A stretch of DNA of 6,468 nt from Hydrogenothermus sp. (GTDB taxonomy: Bacteria; Aquificota; Aquificia; Aquificales; Hydrogenothermaceae), in the NCBI GenBank assembly GCA_003978675.1, contig QNYP01000168.1, positions 1-6,468 of the forward strand. Reading direction: 5' to 3'. Below the pieces are notes generated by a model that was given only the letters and a program-made list of their open reading frames with translations, did not search any database and was not told the DNA's origin. Positions within the stretch are counted from its first letter, which is position 1, and the number at the start of each line of letters is the position of its first letter. Below, piece after piece: positions 1 through 6,353 of the stretch. Made by a program: the position numbers and the translations under genes.

Positions 1-77
1 GATATTACCAACTACATCTGATAATGGCTTCTTTTCTCCTTCTGGGCTTTCTGCAAAAATAACTCCATCTAGATTAA
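1..77. repeat. Terminal inverted copy of 286-362 (probable chimera)
   Basis: Bases 1-77 are the exact reverse complement of bases 286-362, which lie inside the coding region of the following gene (its residues about 63-88). Position i pairs with position 363-i over all 77 bases, and identity stops at base 78. The arms are separated by 208 bases (78-285). A gene fragment inverted just before its own gene, with no divergence and ending at the window edge, is best explained as a fold-back chimera from DNA amplification or an assembly error. The native sequence upstream of the gene therefore begins only at base 78, so no promoter can be read here. Confidence 0.95.
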
Positions 78-98
78 CACAAAATCATTGGAGGAAAA

Positions 99-1346
99 AT
101 GAAACCGAGAATTGCATTTTTTAAAACCCCTGACCCAAAAGGTTTTAACGAACATATTATAGAAGGTTTAGAAAAATCTCTATCGGCAAGAAATTTTGAA
201 ACAAAGGTTTACAAGCCAACGCCAGATAACATACAGGAAATAGTTGAGGATTTAAATGAGTTTAAACCTTTATTTACATTTGATATTAATCTAGATGGAG
301 TTATTTTTGCAGAAAGCCCAGAAGGAGAAAAGAAGCCATTATCAGATGTAGTTGGTAATATCCATATAAGTTGGTTTTTAGAAGACCCTATGCTTCATTA
401 CTCAAAACTAAAACCTATTCTACCTTCTAACCAATTTCTGTTTTTAACTATAGATATAGAACATGGTCAATGGCTTTCAGGACTTGGAAAAAATGTAGCA
501 TTTGTTGCTCCGGGGATAAACCCTTCAAAAACATTCCCATCTTCAGAAAAGGAATTTGATATTGCATTTATTGGCCCAGTTGTTGACCCTGTTTTATTTG
601 AAAATGCATGGAAGGAAAGATTAGATGAGGCTCTTTATTCTTATGCGGTTGAACTTGGAAGATTATTGTTTAGAAATCCAGAAATGCCTATCAGATTTGC
701 TTCAGGATTTTTAGCTTCCCAGTATGCACAGGAATTTCAAGAAGCATTAATTAAATTTCAACAAGAGAAAGACCAAGAATTTACAGCCTTACTGGCAGAA
801 ATTGGCGGATATGCAATGAGTTTAAGAAGGTGGCATATTATAGATTCTATAGATGATATAACAATAAATGTTTTAGGACAGGTTCAGGGAGAATTAAAGG
901 ACAATGTAGTGGTTTACGAAGATATTTTAACTCTTGAAGATACTATGCATTTTATTTCAAAATCTAAGATATCCCTTTTAAGCCAGCCACCATTTTTATC
1001 ATCAGGTCTTGGACTAACTGCATTTTACAGCATAGCAACAGGAACATTTACAATGATAGAAGAAAAACTAGCATCTAAATCATTTTTTGTAGATGGGCAA
1101 GAGATAATCACATACAATCCACTTGACAGTATAGATATAGAAGGAAAAATTGTATATTACCTAGAAGAAAATGAAACAGAAAGAGAAGAAATAGCAAAAC
1201 AGGGCAAAGATAAAGCATTTAAAGCTCATACACTTTATCAAAGGGGAGAAATTATCGGTAATATATTAGATAGTATTATTCAACAAGCATCAGCGACAAA
1301 TAACGGACAAGGAGGTGATAGCAATGATATACAAACAGGAAATTAA
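99..1346 (+). CDS. CgeB-like putative glycosyltransferase (GT-B type)
   Basis: This 415-residue soluble protein has no signal peptide or membrane segment. Its layout resembles the CgeB/DUF3880 proteins, which end in a glycosyltransferase family 1-like domain. An N-terminal Rossmann-like half starts with RIAFFKTPDP (4-13), followed by WFLEDP (92-97), a TIDIEHGQWLSGLG segment (117-130), an APGINP turn (137-142) and FDIAFIGP (153-160). A long, mostly helical stretch follows (about 165-265). The C-terminal part carries SKISLL and a Gly/Ser-rich loop (about 287-320), then a HTLYQRGEIIGNIL-type helix typical of CgeB ends. The ATG at 99 has GGAGG at 90-94, a short spacing of 4 bases. The last 23 bases overlap the next gene, and the final residues (GQGGDSNDIQTGN) look dictated by that gene's ribosome binding site. 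Sugar donor and acceptor cannot be told. The family call rests on motif layout, so a non-catalytic relative remains possible. Confidence 0.6.
   Translation: MKPRIAFFKTPDPKGFNEHIIEGLEKSLSARNFETKVYKPTPDNIQEIVEDLNEFKPLFTFDINLDGVIFAESPEGEKKPLSDVVGNIHISWFLEDPMLHYSKLKPILPSNQFLFLTIDIEHGQWLSGLGKNVAFVAPGINPSKTFPSSEKEFDIAFIGPVVDPVLFENAWKERLDEALYSYAVELGRLLFRNPEMPIRFASGFLASQYAQEFQEALIKFQQEKDQEFTALLAEIGGYAMSLRRWHIIDSIDDITINVLGQVQGELKDNVVVYEDILTLEDTMHFISKSKISLLSQPPFLSSGLGLTAFYSIATGTFTMIEEKLASKSFFVDGQEIITYNPLDSIDIEGKIVYYLEENETEREEIAKQGKDKAFKAHTLYQRGEIIGNILDSIIQQASATNNGQGGDSNDIQTGN
286..362. repeat. Internal arm matching the left-end inverted copy
   Basis: This segment is the source copy of the inverted sequence at 1-77. 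It lies in frame within the CgeB-like gene and encodes a normal-looking stretch of that protein, so this copy is taken as the native one. Confidence 0.9.
1309..1319 (+). promoter_or_regulatory. Strong Shine-Dalgarno site setting the DUF302 start
   Basis: AAGGAGGTGAT matches the 16S rRNA anti-Shine-Dalgarno sequence over 11 bases. It lies 8 bases (counted from the end of GGAGG) before the ATG at 1324. A GTG at 1315, in the same frame, falls inside this site and so is unlikely to be the start. The site lies within the coding sequence of the upstream gene, so translation of the two genes is probably coupled. Confidence 0.88.
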
Positions 1347-1713
1347 TAAGCCTTATGAAGAAGTCTTTTCAAAAGTAGAAGAGGCTTGTAAAAATAATAA
1401 ATTTGGAGTTATGAAAGTTTATGAGTTTGATAAAATCCTTGAAGAAAAAGGATTTCCTATTTCTAGGAAAATAGCAACTTTTGAGATTTGTCAACCTAAA
1501 TATGCATCTTTGATACTTGAAAAAAAACCTATACTTGCTAGTTTTATGCCTTGTAGAATAGCTATAGAGAAACTAGATGATAATACAACCCTTTTAAGCA
1601 CTGTTTTACCAAATGAAATTATAAATGTTTGTGATGCTAATGATGTAAAAGATATAGCAAACGAGGTTGAAGACACAATAAGAAACATAATAAAAGAGAT
1701 TACTGGGGAGTAA
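1324..1713 (+). CDS. DUF302 family protein
   Basis: This is a small 129-residue cytoplasmic protein with no signal peptide or membrane segment. It fits the DUF302 family in length and motifs: an N-terminal segment that includes NKFGVMKVYEFDKILEEKG (25-43), the conserved FEICQPKYA (53-61), and the MPCRIAIE segment (75-82). The two conserved cysteines are C56 and C77. An alpha/beta fold is known for the family from a Thermus structure, but no firm biochemical role is established, so none is assigned. The start at 1324 is chosen over an in-frame GTG at 1315 because the ribosome binding site covers that GTG. The gene overlaps the CgeB-like gene by 23 bases in another frame, which points to co-transcription and coupled translation. 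Its stop codon lies in the loop of a terminator hairpin, so it is the last gene of the + strand unit. Confidence 0.87.
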   Translation: MIYKQEINKPYEEVFSKVEEACKNNKFGVMKVYEFDKILEEKGFPISRKIATFEICQPKYASLILEKKPILASFMPCRIAIEKLDDNTTLLSTVLPNEIINVCDANDVKDIANEVEDTIRNIIKEITGE

Positions 1714-1740
1714 TTTTTCTCCCTTATTTTTGTTTTTTAT
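1705..1740 (+). terminator. Rho-independent terminator between convergent genes
   Basis: The stem GGGAG (1706-1710) pairs with CTCCC (1719-1723) around an 8-base loop, and a G-T pair (1705/1724) can extend it. A T-rich tract follows (1724-1740). The TAA stop of the DUF302 gene (1711-1713) lies in the loop. The T tract overlaps the end of the opposing membrane glycosyltransferase gene. Read on the minus strand, the same hairpin is followed by CAGTAATCTC, not a good T run, so it probably serves mainly the + strand. Confidence 0.75.
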
Positions 1741-3094
1741 ATAAAATTATTTTGTAATTCTTTTTAAAGTCATATTCTTTAACAATAGGTAAATTTAATT
1801 CCTTACAAGATATATAATACTCCCAATCAGGAAGATATTTAGGTTTTTTGATAGGTTTCTTTAAAAGAAAGTCTAAATATATTGCTACTTCCTTTTTTGC
1901 TATACAATCAAAAGCTATTTTTTCGCTTTTATTTGTTATTTTATAAATATCTTCAGCTACTGCTTTTTTTGAAATCCATAAATACTTTGTATATATAGGA
2001 AAACCTATTAAACCAACTAAAAATCTTGCTATTATAAAAAATAAAGCAGTGTATAAAAATATATTTTGAATTTTAAGATTTGATAGATATATGTATCTAC
2101 CTATAAGAACAGCTAAAAGTGTGAAAATTGGTATCATATATCTTCCTTTACTATCTGTGGCTAGAAAGTATGGTAAAGAGTTTATTAAAATTATTAAAAA
2201 TAATAATTTAATTTTTCTATTGTCTAAATTTGGCTTAATTTTTTTATTGAAAATAATGTATAAAGCAAATAAACTCGCTGGTATCGTAAATTTTATAATT
2301 TCAAATGGAAACATAAACAGATGTGTAAGAAACTTAAGGATTCTGTCATTATCTTTTAATCGTGTTGTGCTTTCCCATATTAATGTTTCAATGCAAACTT
2401 TAGGGTTTGCAGTATTAAAAATCCAAGCTAGAGATATGAAAAGCATAATAAAAAAGGAAATCCAAATGTAAGGGTTGAAAATAAACCTAAAATTCTTGGT
2501 ATATACTATTAATGTTAGATAGGTTAAACCAAAAAATACAAATGCGGGAAGTCCTTTAGTTAAAAATGCAAACCCTGCAATTATACCGGATATTAAAATA
2601 AAGAAATTTTTCTTTTCTAAAAAACCAATTATAGAAAAATAAAAAAACAAAAGGACAATAAATCCGAATGTTATATCTATTTCAGCTAGATATCCGTAGA
2701 AAAATAGTAAATCTAAAAAGGTTAAATAAGATAAAACTGCAAATATTGCTCCATTTTTGTCATTAAAAAATCTTATGTAAAACTTGTAAATAACAAATAG
2801 ACTTAAAGCAAAAGACAAAATACTTACTATCCTTAATGTAAGTTCTGACCAAGGTATAAAGAAAGAAGAAATAATGATTAGCCAATTAAAAAAAGGAGGC
2901 TTATTGAAATAATAATCTCCAAGAAAAAGAGGCTGTATAAAATTTTTTTCATATAACATTTCAAATGCAATTATACCCCTTCTTGCCTCTTCTCCTCTAA
3001 ATTCAAGATAGTTTATATTTATGATTAGACTTAAAATACCTGTGATTATTGCAAATATTGCTAGTTTATTAAAGTTTATGTTTGTAAATCTCAT
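1724..3094 (-). CDS. ArnT-like membrane glycosyltransferase (GT-C, PMT family)
   Basis: This 456-residue protein has about 11-12 hydrophobic membrane segments between residues 11 and 366, then a soluble Lys-rich tail (about 372-456). It matches the PMT/ArnT superfamily, which transfers sugars from polyprenyl-phosphate donors on the outer face of the cytoplasmic membrane. Family marks are an acidic first loop, FRGEEARRG (32-40), NKPPFFNWL (64-72), AEID (137-140), LTKGLPAF (178-185) and SKGRYMIP (315-322). The donor and acceptor (lipid A, another glycan or protein) cannot be read. The ATG at 3094 lies 6 bases after the preceding gene's stop, with GGAG at 3107-3110 inside that gene, a rather long 12-base spacing. 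It is the last gene of the pyrG operon, and its stop is 10 bases from the convergent DUF302 stop. By eye it is more AT-rich than pyrG or hslU, partly because of its many Phe, Ile, Lys and Asn codons. Confidence 0.85.
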   Translation of the reverse strand: MRFTNINFNKLAIFAIITGILSLIININYLEFRGEEARRGIIAFEMLYEKNFIQPLFLGDYYFNKPPFFNWLIIISSFFIPWSELTLRIVSILSFALSLFVIYKFYIRFFNDKNGAIFAVLSYLTFLDLLFFYGYLAEIDITFGFIVLLFFYFSIIGFLEKKNFFILISGIIAGFAFLTKGLPAFVFFGLTYLTLIVYTKNFRFIFNPYIWISFFIMLFISLAWIFNTANPKVCIETLIWESTTRLKDNDRILKFLTHLFMFPFEIIKFTIPASLFALYIIFNKKIKPNLDNRKIKLLFLIILINSLPYFLATDSKGRYMIPIFTLLAVLIGRYIYLSNLKIQNIFLYTALFFIIARFLVGLIGFPIYTKYLWISKKAVAEDIYKITNKSEKIAFDCIAKKEVAIYLDFLLKKPIKKPKYLPDWEYYISCKELNLPIVKEYDFKKNYKIILYKKQK

Positions 3095-3100
3095 ATAAAA

Positions 3101-3403
3101 TTAAATCTCCACTACCATACAAGTAGTAGCTTTTTTTACACCTCTTATAGGGTTTATTTCTTTTATAACAACTCTACCTATTTCATTTTGGTTTTCTCCT
3201 TCTACAAAGACAATAATATCATATATACCAGTTACAACATCTGCAGAGCGAACATTTTCAACCTTTGCAAGCTCTTCAAGTATATATGGTATATGTGCAG
3301 GATCTGCTTCTATTAAAACATATGCTTTGGCTTTATCTTTTAAATCAACATCTTTTAAAAGCTCTGAAAATGTTATTGGAACTTCATTGAGTTTCTCTTC
3401 CAT
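3101..3403 (-). CDS. Stand-alone Lrp/AsnC ligand-binding (RAM) domain protein
   Basis: This 100-residue protein consists of the C-terminal effector-binding domain of Lrp/AsnC regulators without the DNA-binding helix-turn-helix. The domain runs from about residue 25 to 100 in a beta-alpha-beta-beta-alpha-beta order: AYVLIEAD (27-34), helix IPYILEELAKV (38-48), VRSADVVTG (51-59), YDIIVFVEG (61-69), a helix (71-83) and KKATTCMVVEI (90-100). The G59-x-Y-D loop is characteristic of this domain. The first 24 residues are too short for a helix-turn-helix. Known family members form dimers or higher rings that bind amino acids or other small molecules; a partner regulator elsewhere could be its target. 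The ATG has a clear GGAGG at 3411-3415, 7 bases upstream. It lies 15 bases after hslU and 6 before the membrane glycosyltransferase, so it is part of the operon. Ligand unknown. Confidence 0.87.
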   Translation of the reverse strand: MEEKLNEVPITFSELLKDVDLKDKAKAYVLIEADPAHIPYILEELAKVENVRSADVVTGIYDIIVFVEGENQNEIGRVVIKEINPIRGVKKATTCMVVEI

Positions 3404-3418
3404 ATTTTATCCTCCAAG

Positions 3419-4762
3419 TTATAGTATATATTTGCTTAAATCTTCATCTTGAACTATATCTTCTAATTTAGATTGGACTACCTTTTTATCAATAATTATA
3501 GTTTGTCCTTTTAAATCTGGTGCTTCAAACGAATAATCTTCCATAATTCTTTCTAAAATTGTGTGTAGTCTTCTTGCTCCTATGTTTTCTGTTTTTTCAT
3601 TAACCTCTTCTGCTATTCTTGCTATTTCTTCTATTGCATCGTCTGTAAATTCTAAATAAACTCCTTCTGTTTCCATTAATGCTTTATACTGCTTAATAAG
3701 TGCATTTTTTGGCTCTGTAAGTATTCTTATAAAGTCATCTTTTGTTAATGCTTTTAACTCTACTCTAATTGGAAATCTTCCTTGCAGTTCTGGAATTAAA
3801 TCTGATGGTTTTGATAAATGGAAAGCTCCAGCGGCTATAAATAATATATGGTCAGTTTTTATTGGTCCATATTTGGTTGAAACAGTAGTTCCTTCTACTA
3901 TTGGAAGTAAATCCCTTTGAACTCCTTCTCTTGAAACATCAGGTCCTGAACTTTTGGATTTACCTGCAACTTTGTCTATCTCGTCAATAAAAACAATTCC
4001 ATAATTTTCTGCTCTGTAAACTGCTTCTTGAGCTACTTCATCCATATCAATTAATTTTTCAGCTTCTTCATTTTTTATGTATTTTAAAGCGTCTTTTACT
4101 GTCATTTTTCTTCTTTTTTTCTTAGATGGTGCAAGTGATGAAAATAAATCTTTAAGCTGGTTTTCGATATCTTCCATTCCAGGAGCAATTACTCCTCCAA
4201 CAATAGCTGGCTTTTCATTAACTTCAATTTCAACAATCTTATCATCAAGTTTTCCTTCTTTTAAGAGTTGTCTAAATTTTTCTCTAGCTGGAGATTCTTC
4301 TGGTTCTTCTCCCTCCAGTGTTCCAAGTCTTCTAACTTTTCTTGGAACTAGATAATCTAATATTTTTTCTTCTGCTATTTCTTGTGCTTTTTCTTCTACT
4401 TCTTTTAGTTTTTCAGCTTTTACCATTTTAAATGAAGCTTCAGCAAGTTCTCTAATTATTGCTTCAACATCTCTACCTACATATCCAACTTCTGTAAATT
4501 TTGTAGCTTCTACTTTTATAAATGGAGCATTTACTAGAAGGGCAAGTCTTCTAGCGATTTCTGTTTTTCCAACTCCTGTTGGTCCTATCATAAGTATGTT
4601 TTTAGGAATAACCTCATCTCTAAGTTCTTCAGGAAGCCTCTGTCTTCTCCATCTATTTCTAAGAGCTATTGCTACTGCCTTTTTGGCTTCTTTTTGCCCT
4701 ATTATGTATTTATCAAGTTCTTGAACTATTTGTTTTGGAGTAAGCTCCTCTTTTATATTCAA
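3419..4762 (-). CDS. hslU: HslU, ATPase subunit of the HslUV (ClpYQ) protease
   Basis: This AAA+ unfoldase forms hexamers that feed proteins to the HslV peptidase in the cytoplasm. With the start chosen here it is 447 residues, close to the usual 440-450. It carries the N-terminal LTPKQIVQELDKYIIGQ segment, Walker A GPTGVGKT (60-67), pore loop GYVGRD (93-98), the inserted I domain (about 110-240), Walker B IVFIDE (about 256-261), arginine-finger region LQGRFPIR (about 326-333), sensor 2 IGARRL (about 393-398), and a C-terminal EDLSKYIL tail of the kind that inserts into HslV. The start is a TTG at 4762 with AAAAGGAGG at 4772-4780, 9 bases upstream. An in-frame TTG at 4795 would add 11 residues (including KRKRR) unlike the family and lacks such a site. 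One base separates the pyrG stop from this start, so translation is probably coupled. No hslV gene is adjacent. All key residues are present. Confidence 0.97.
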   Translation of the reverse strand: MNIKEELTPKQIVQELDKYIIGQKEAKKAVAIALRNRWRRQRLPEELRDEVIPKNILMIGPTGVGKTEIARRLALLVNAPFIKVEATKFTEVGYVGRDVEAIIRELAEASFKMVKAEKLKEVEEKAQEIAEEKILDYLVPRKVRRLGTLEGEEPEESPAREKFRQLLKEGKLDDKIVEIEVNEKPAIVGGVIAPGMEDIENQLKDLFSSLAPSKKKRRKMTVKDALKYIKNEEAEKLIDMDEVAQEAVYRAENYGIVFIDEIDKVAGKSKSSGPDVSREGVQRDLLPIVEGTTVSTKYGPIKTDHILFIAAGAFHLSKPSDLIPELQGRFPIRVELKALTKDDFIRILTEPKNALIKQYKALMETEGVYLEFTDDAIEEIARIAEEVNEKTENIGARRLHTILERIMEDYSFEAPDLKGQTIIIDKKVVQSKLEDIVQDEDLSKYIL

Positions 4763-4763
4763 T

Positions 4764-6353
4764 TCAATTAGCCTCCTTTTCCTTTTTATATTCAAAACTT
4801 GCCCTTACAAATTCTTTAAATATAGGATGGGGTGAAAATGGTTTGCTTTTAAACTCTGGGTGAAATTGACAACCTATAAACCATCTATGTGATGGAATCT
4901 CAACGATTTCTGGCAGTTTCTTCACTGTATATTCACCAGAAATAACAAGACCTTTTTCTTCTAGTAATTTTTTATACTCTGTATTAAATTCATATCTGTG
5001 TCTGTGTCTTTCATAGATTTCTTTTTGTTTATATATATCATATGCTAAGGTTCCTTCTTTTATAGTACATTTATAAGCTCCAAGACGCATTGTTCCACCT
5101 TTTTTGTCAATATTTTTCTGCTCAGGCATAAGGTCTATAACTGGATATGGGGTTTGTGGGTCAAATTCTGTAGAGTTAGCATTTTCTAGACCTGCTACAT
5201 TTCTTGCAAACTCAATAACTGCAACTTGCATTCCTAAACATATACCAAAATATGGAATATTATGTTCCCTTGCAAATTTAACTGCTTTTATTTTTCCCTC
5301 AACTCCTCTATCTCCAAATCCTCCTGGAACTAGAATTCCGTCCATTTCTCCTAGAAGTTCATCTATATTTTCATCTGTTAAATCATCTGCTCTAACCCAG
5401 TTTACGTTGATTTTTACCTTATTTGCTATACTTGCATGGATTAAAGCTTCATCTATGCTTTTATATGCATCTTTAAGTTCTGTGTATTTTCCAATAATTG
5501 CAATGTTTACTTCTTCATCAGATTTTTTTATTTGATGTAATGTATTGACTATTTTTTTCCACTTTGATAGGTCTGGTTCTCTATATTCAATATCTAGAAG
5601 CTTTGATATTACTACATCAAGTTTTTCTTTTTTTAGATGTATAGGTATCTCATAGATTGTATCTAAATCTGGTGCAGATAAAACTGCATCTTCGTGGACA
5701 TTTGTAAATAATGCGAGTTTTCTCTTTATGGCTTTTGGAAGGGGTTTTTCTGCCCTACATATTAAAACATCAGGTTGTATACCTATTGCCCTTAGCTCTT
5801 TTACAGAGTGTTGAGATGGCTTTGTTTTTAACTCCCCTGCTACTTTTATATAAGGAACATAAGTTAAGTGTATAAACATTGAATTATTTCTTCCTTTTTC
5901 TAAAGACATTTGTCTAATAGCTTCTAAAAATGGAAGGCTTTCTATATCTCCTACAGTTCCTCCAATCTCAACAAGAACAATTTCTGCATCGGAAGATGCT
6001 TTTTCTATAGCTCTTTTTATTTCATTTGTAAAGTGAGGAATAATTTGAACAGTTGCTCCTAAATATGCACCTCTTCTTTCTTTTTCTAGTATGTGGTAAT
6101 AAAGCCTTCCAGAAGTGGCATTGTTATGCTTAGTTAAAACTACATTTGTAAACCTTTCGTAGTGTCCTAAATCCAAGTCTGTTTCTGCTCCATCTTCTGT
6201 AACATAAACTTCCCCATGCTGGTATGGATTCATTGTTCCTGGGTCAACATTTAAATATGGGTCTAGTTTTAAGAAGGTTATCTTATATCCCATTGCTTCT
6301 AAGATAGCGCCTATACCTGCGGATGTTACTCCTTTCCCAAGTGAAGAAAGAAC
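4764..6353 (-). CDS. pyrG: CTP synthase, 5' end missing
   Basis: CTP synthase converts UTP to CTP using ATP and glutamine, the last step of de novo pyrimidine nucleotide synthesis in the cytoplasm. Of the protein, 529 residues are visible. Counting the first native Val as 1, the synthetase domain shows P-loop SSLGKG (3-8), KLDPYLNVDPG (29-39), the Mg-binding Asp in DLDLGHYERF (D61) and VEIGGTVGDIES (E129). These fall 11 behind the E. coli numbering (D72, E140). The class I glutamine amidotransferase domain shows GICLGMQ with nucleophile C372 and FHPEF with H498 and E500. All catalytic residues are intact. Sequence upstream of about 6352 is replaced by an inverted copy of the gene itself, so about 11-14 N-terminal residues (the IFVTGG part) and the start codon are absent. 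The internal ATG at 6293 is not the start, because it would remove the P-loop. It is the first visible gene of the operon and ends with TGA one base before hslU. Confidence 0.97.
   Translation of the reverse strand, partial: VLSSLGKGVTSAGIGAILEAMGYKITFLKLDPYLNVDPGTMNPYQHGEVYVTEDGAETDLDLGHYERFTNVVLTKHNNATSGRLYYHILEKERRGAYLGATVQIIPHFTNEIKRAIEKASSDAEIVLVEIGGTVGDIESLPFLEAIRQMSLEKGRNNSMFIHLTYVPYIKVAGELKTKPSQHSVKELRAIGIQPDVLICRAEKPLPKAIKRKLALFTNVHEDAVLSAPDLDTIYEIPIHLKKEKLDVVISKLLDIEYREPDLSKWKKIVNTLHQIKKSDEEVNIAIIGKYTELKDAYKSIDEALIHASIANKVKINVNWVRADDLTDENIDELLGEMDGILVPGGFGDRGVEGKIKAVKFAREHNIPYFGICLGMQVAVIEFARNVAGLENANSTEFDPQTPYPVIDLMPEQKNIDKKGGTMRLGAYKCTIKEGTLAYDIYKQKEIYERHRHRYEFNTEYKKLLEEKGLVISGEYTVKKLPEIVEIPSHRWFIGCQFHPEFKSKPFSPHPIFKEFVRASFEYKKEKEAN
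4772..4780 (-). promoter_or_regulatory. Shine-Dalgarno site for the TTG start of hslU
   Basis: On the minus strand AAAAGGAGG lies within the last codons of pyrG and 9 bases before the TTG at 4762. It favours that TTG as the hslU start over the upstream TTG at 4795, which precedes the site. No ATG or GTG is available in frame near the conserved N-terminus. Confidence 0.75.
5895..6010. repeat. Internal arm matching the right-end inverted copy
   Basis: This segment is the source copy of the inverted sequence at 6353-6468. It encodes the conserved VEIGGTVGDIESLPFLEAIR part of CTP synthase in frame, so this copy is native. Confidence 0.92.

Noticed and set aside
1..362. Terminal inverted repeats of a mobile element
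   Set aside because: The left and right arms are unrelated to each other; each matches only a nearby gene segment, there is no transposase, and no target duplication can be seen.
286..362. Regulatory hairpin or invertible promoter formed by the left inverted arms
   Set aside because: The arms are perfect, one is ordinary coding sequence, and a similar artefact occurs at the other end; no recombinase gene or site is present.
1315..1323. GTG at 1315 as start of the DUF302 gene
   Set aside because: The GTG is part of the Shine-Dalgarno sequence itself; the ATG at 1324 sits at the right distance from it.
1491..1688. Open frame of 65 codons on the minus strand
   Set aside because: It is antisense to the DUF302 gene, which carries conserved motifs in the other strand.
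2091..2471. Open frame of 126 codons on the + strand
   Set aside because: It lies antisense to the membrane glycosyltransferase, which has clear family motifs and membrane segments in this region; no ribosome binding site or recognisable domain.
99..3094. Glycan-modification gene cluster formed by the two glycosyltransferase-like genes
   Set aside because: They lie in separate convergent transcription units, and no other sugar-pathway genes are present in the window.
4077..4355. Open frame of 92 codons on the + strand
   Set aside because: It is antisense to the I domain of hslU; the Ser/Phe-rich translation is typical of the opposite strand of a Lys/Glu-rich gene.
5104..5535. Open frame of 143 codons on the + strand
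   Set aside because: It is antisense to the glutamine amidotransferase part of pyrG and its translation shows no family resemblance.
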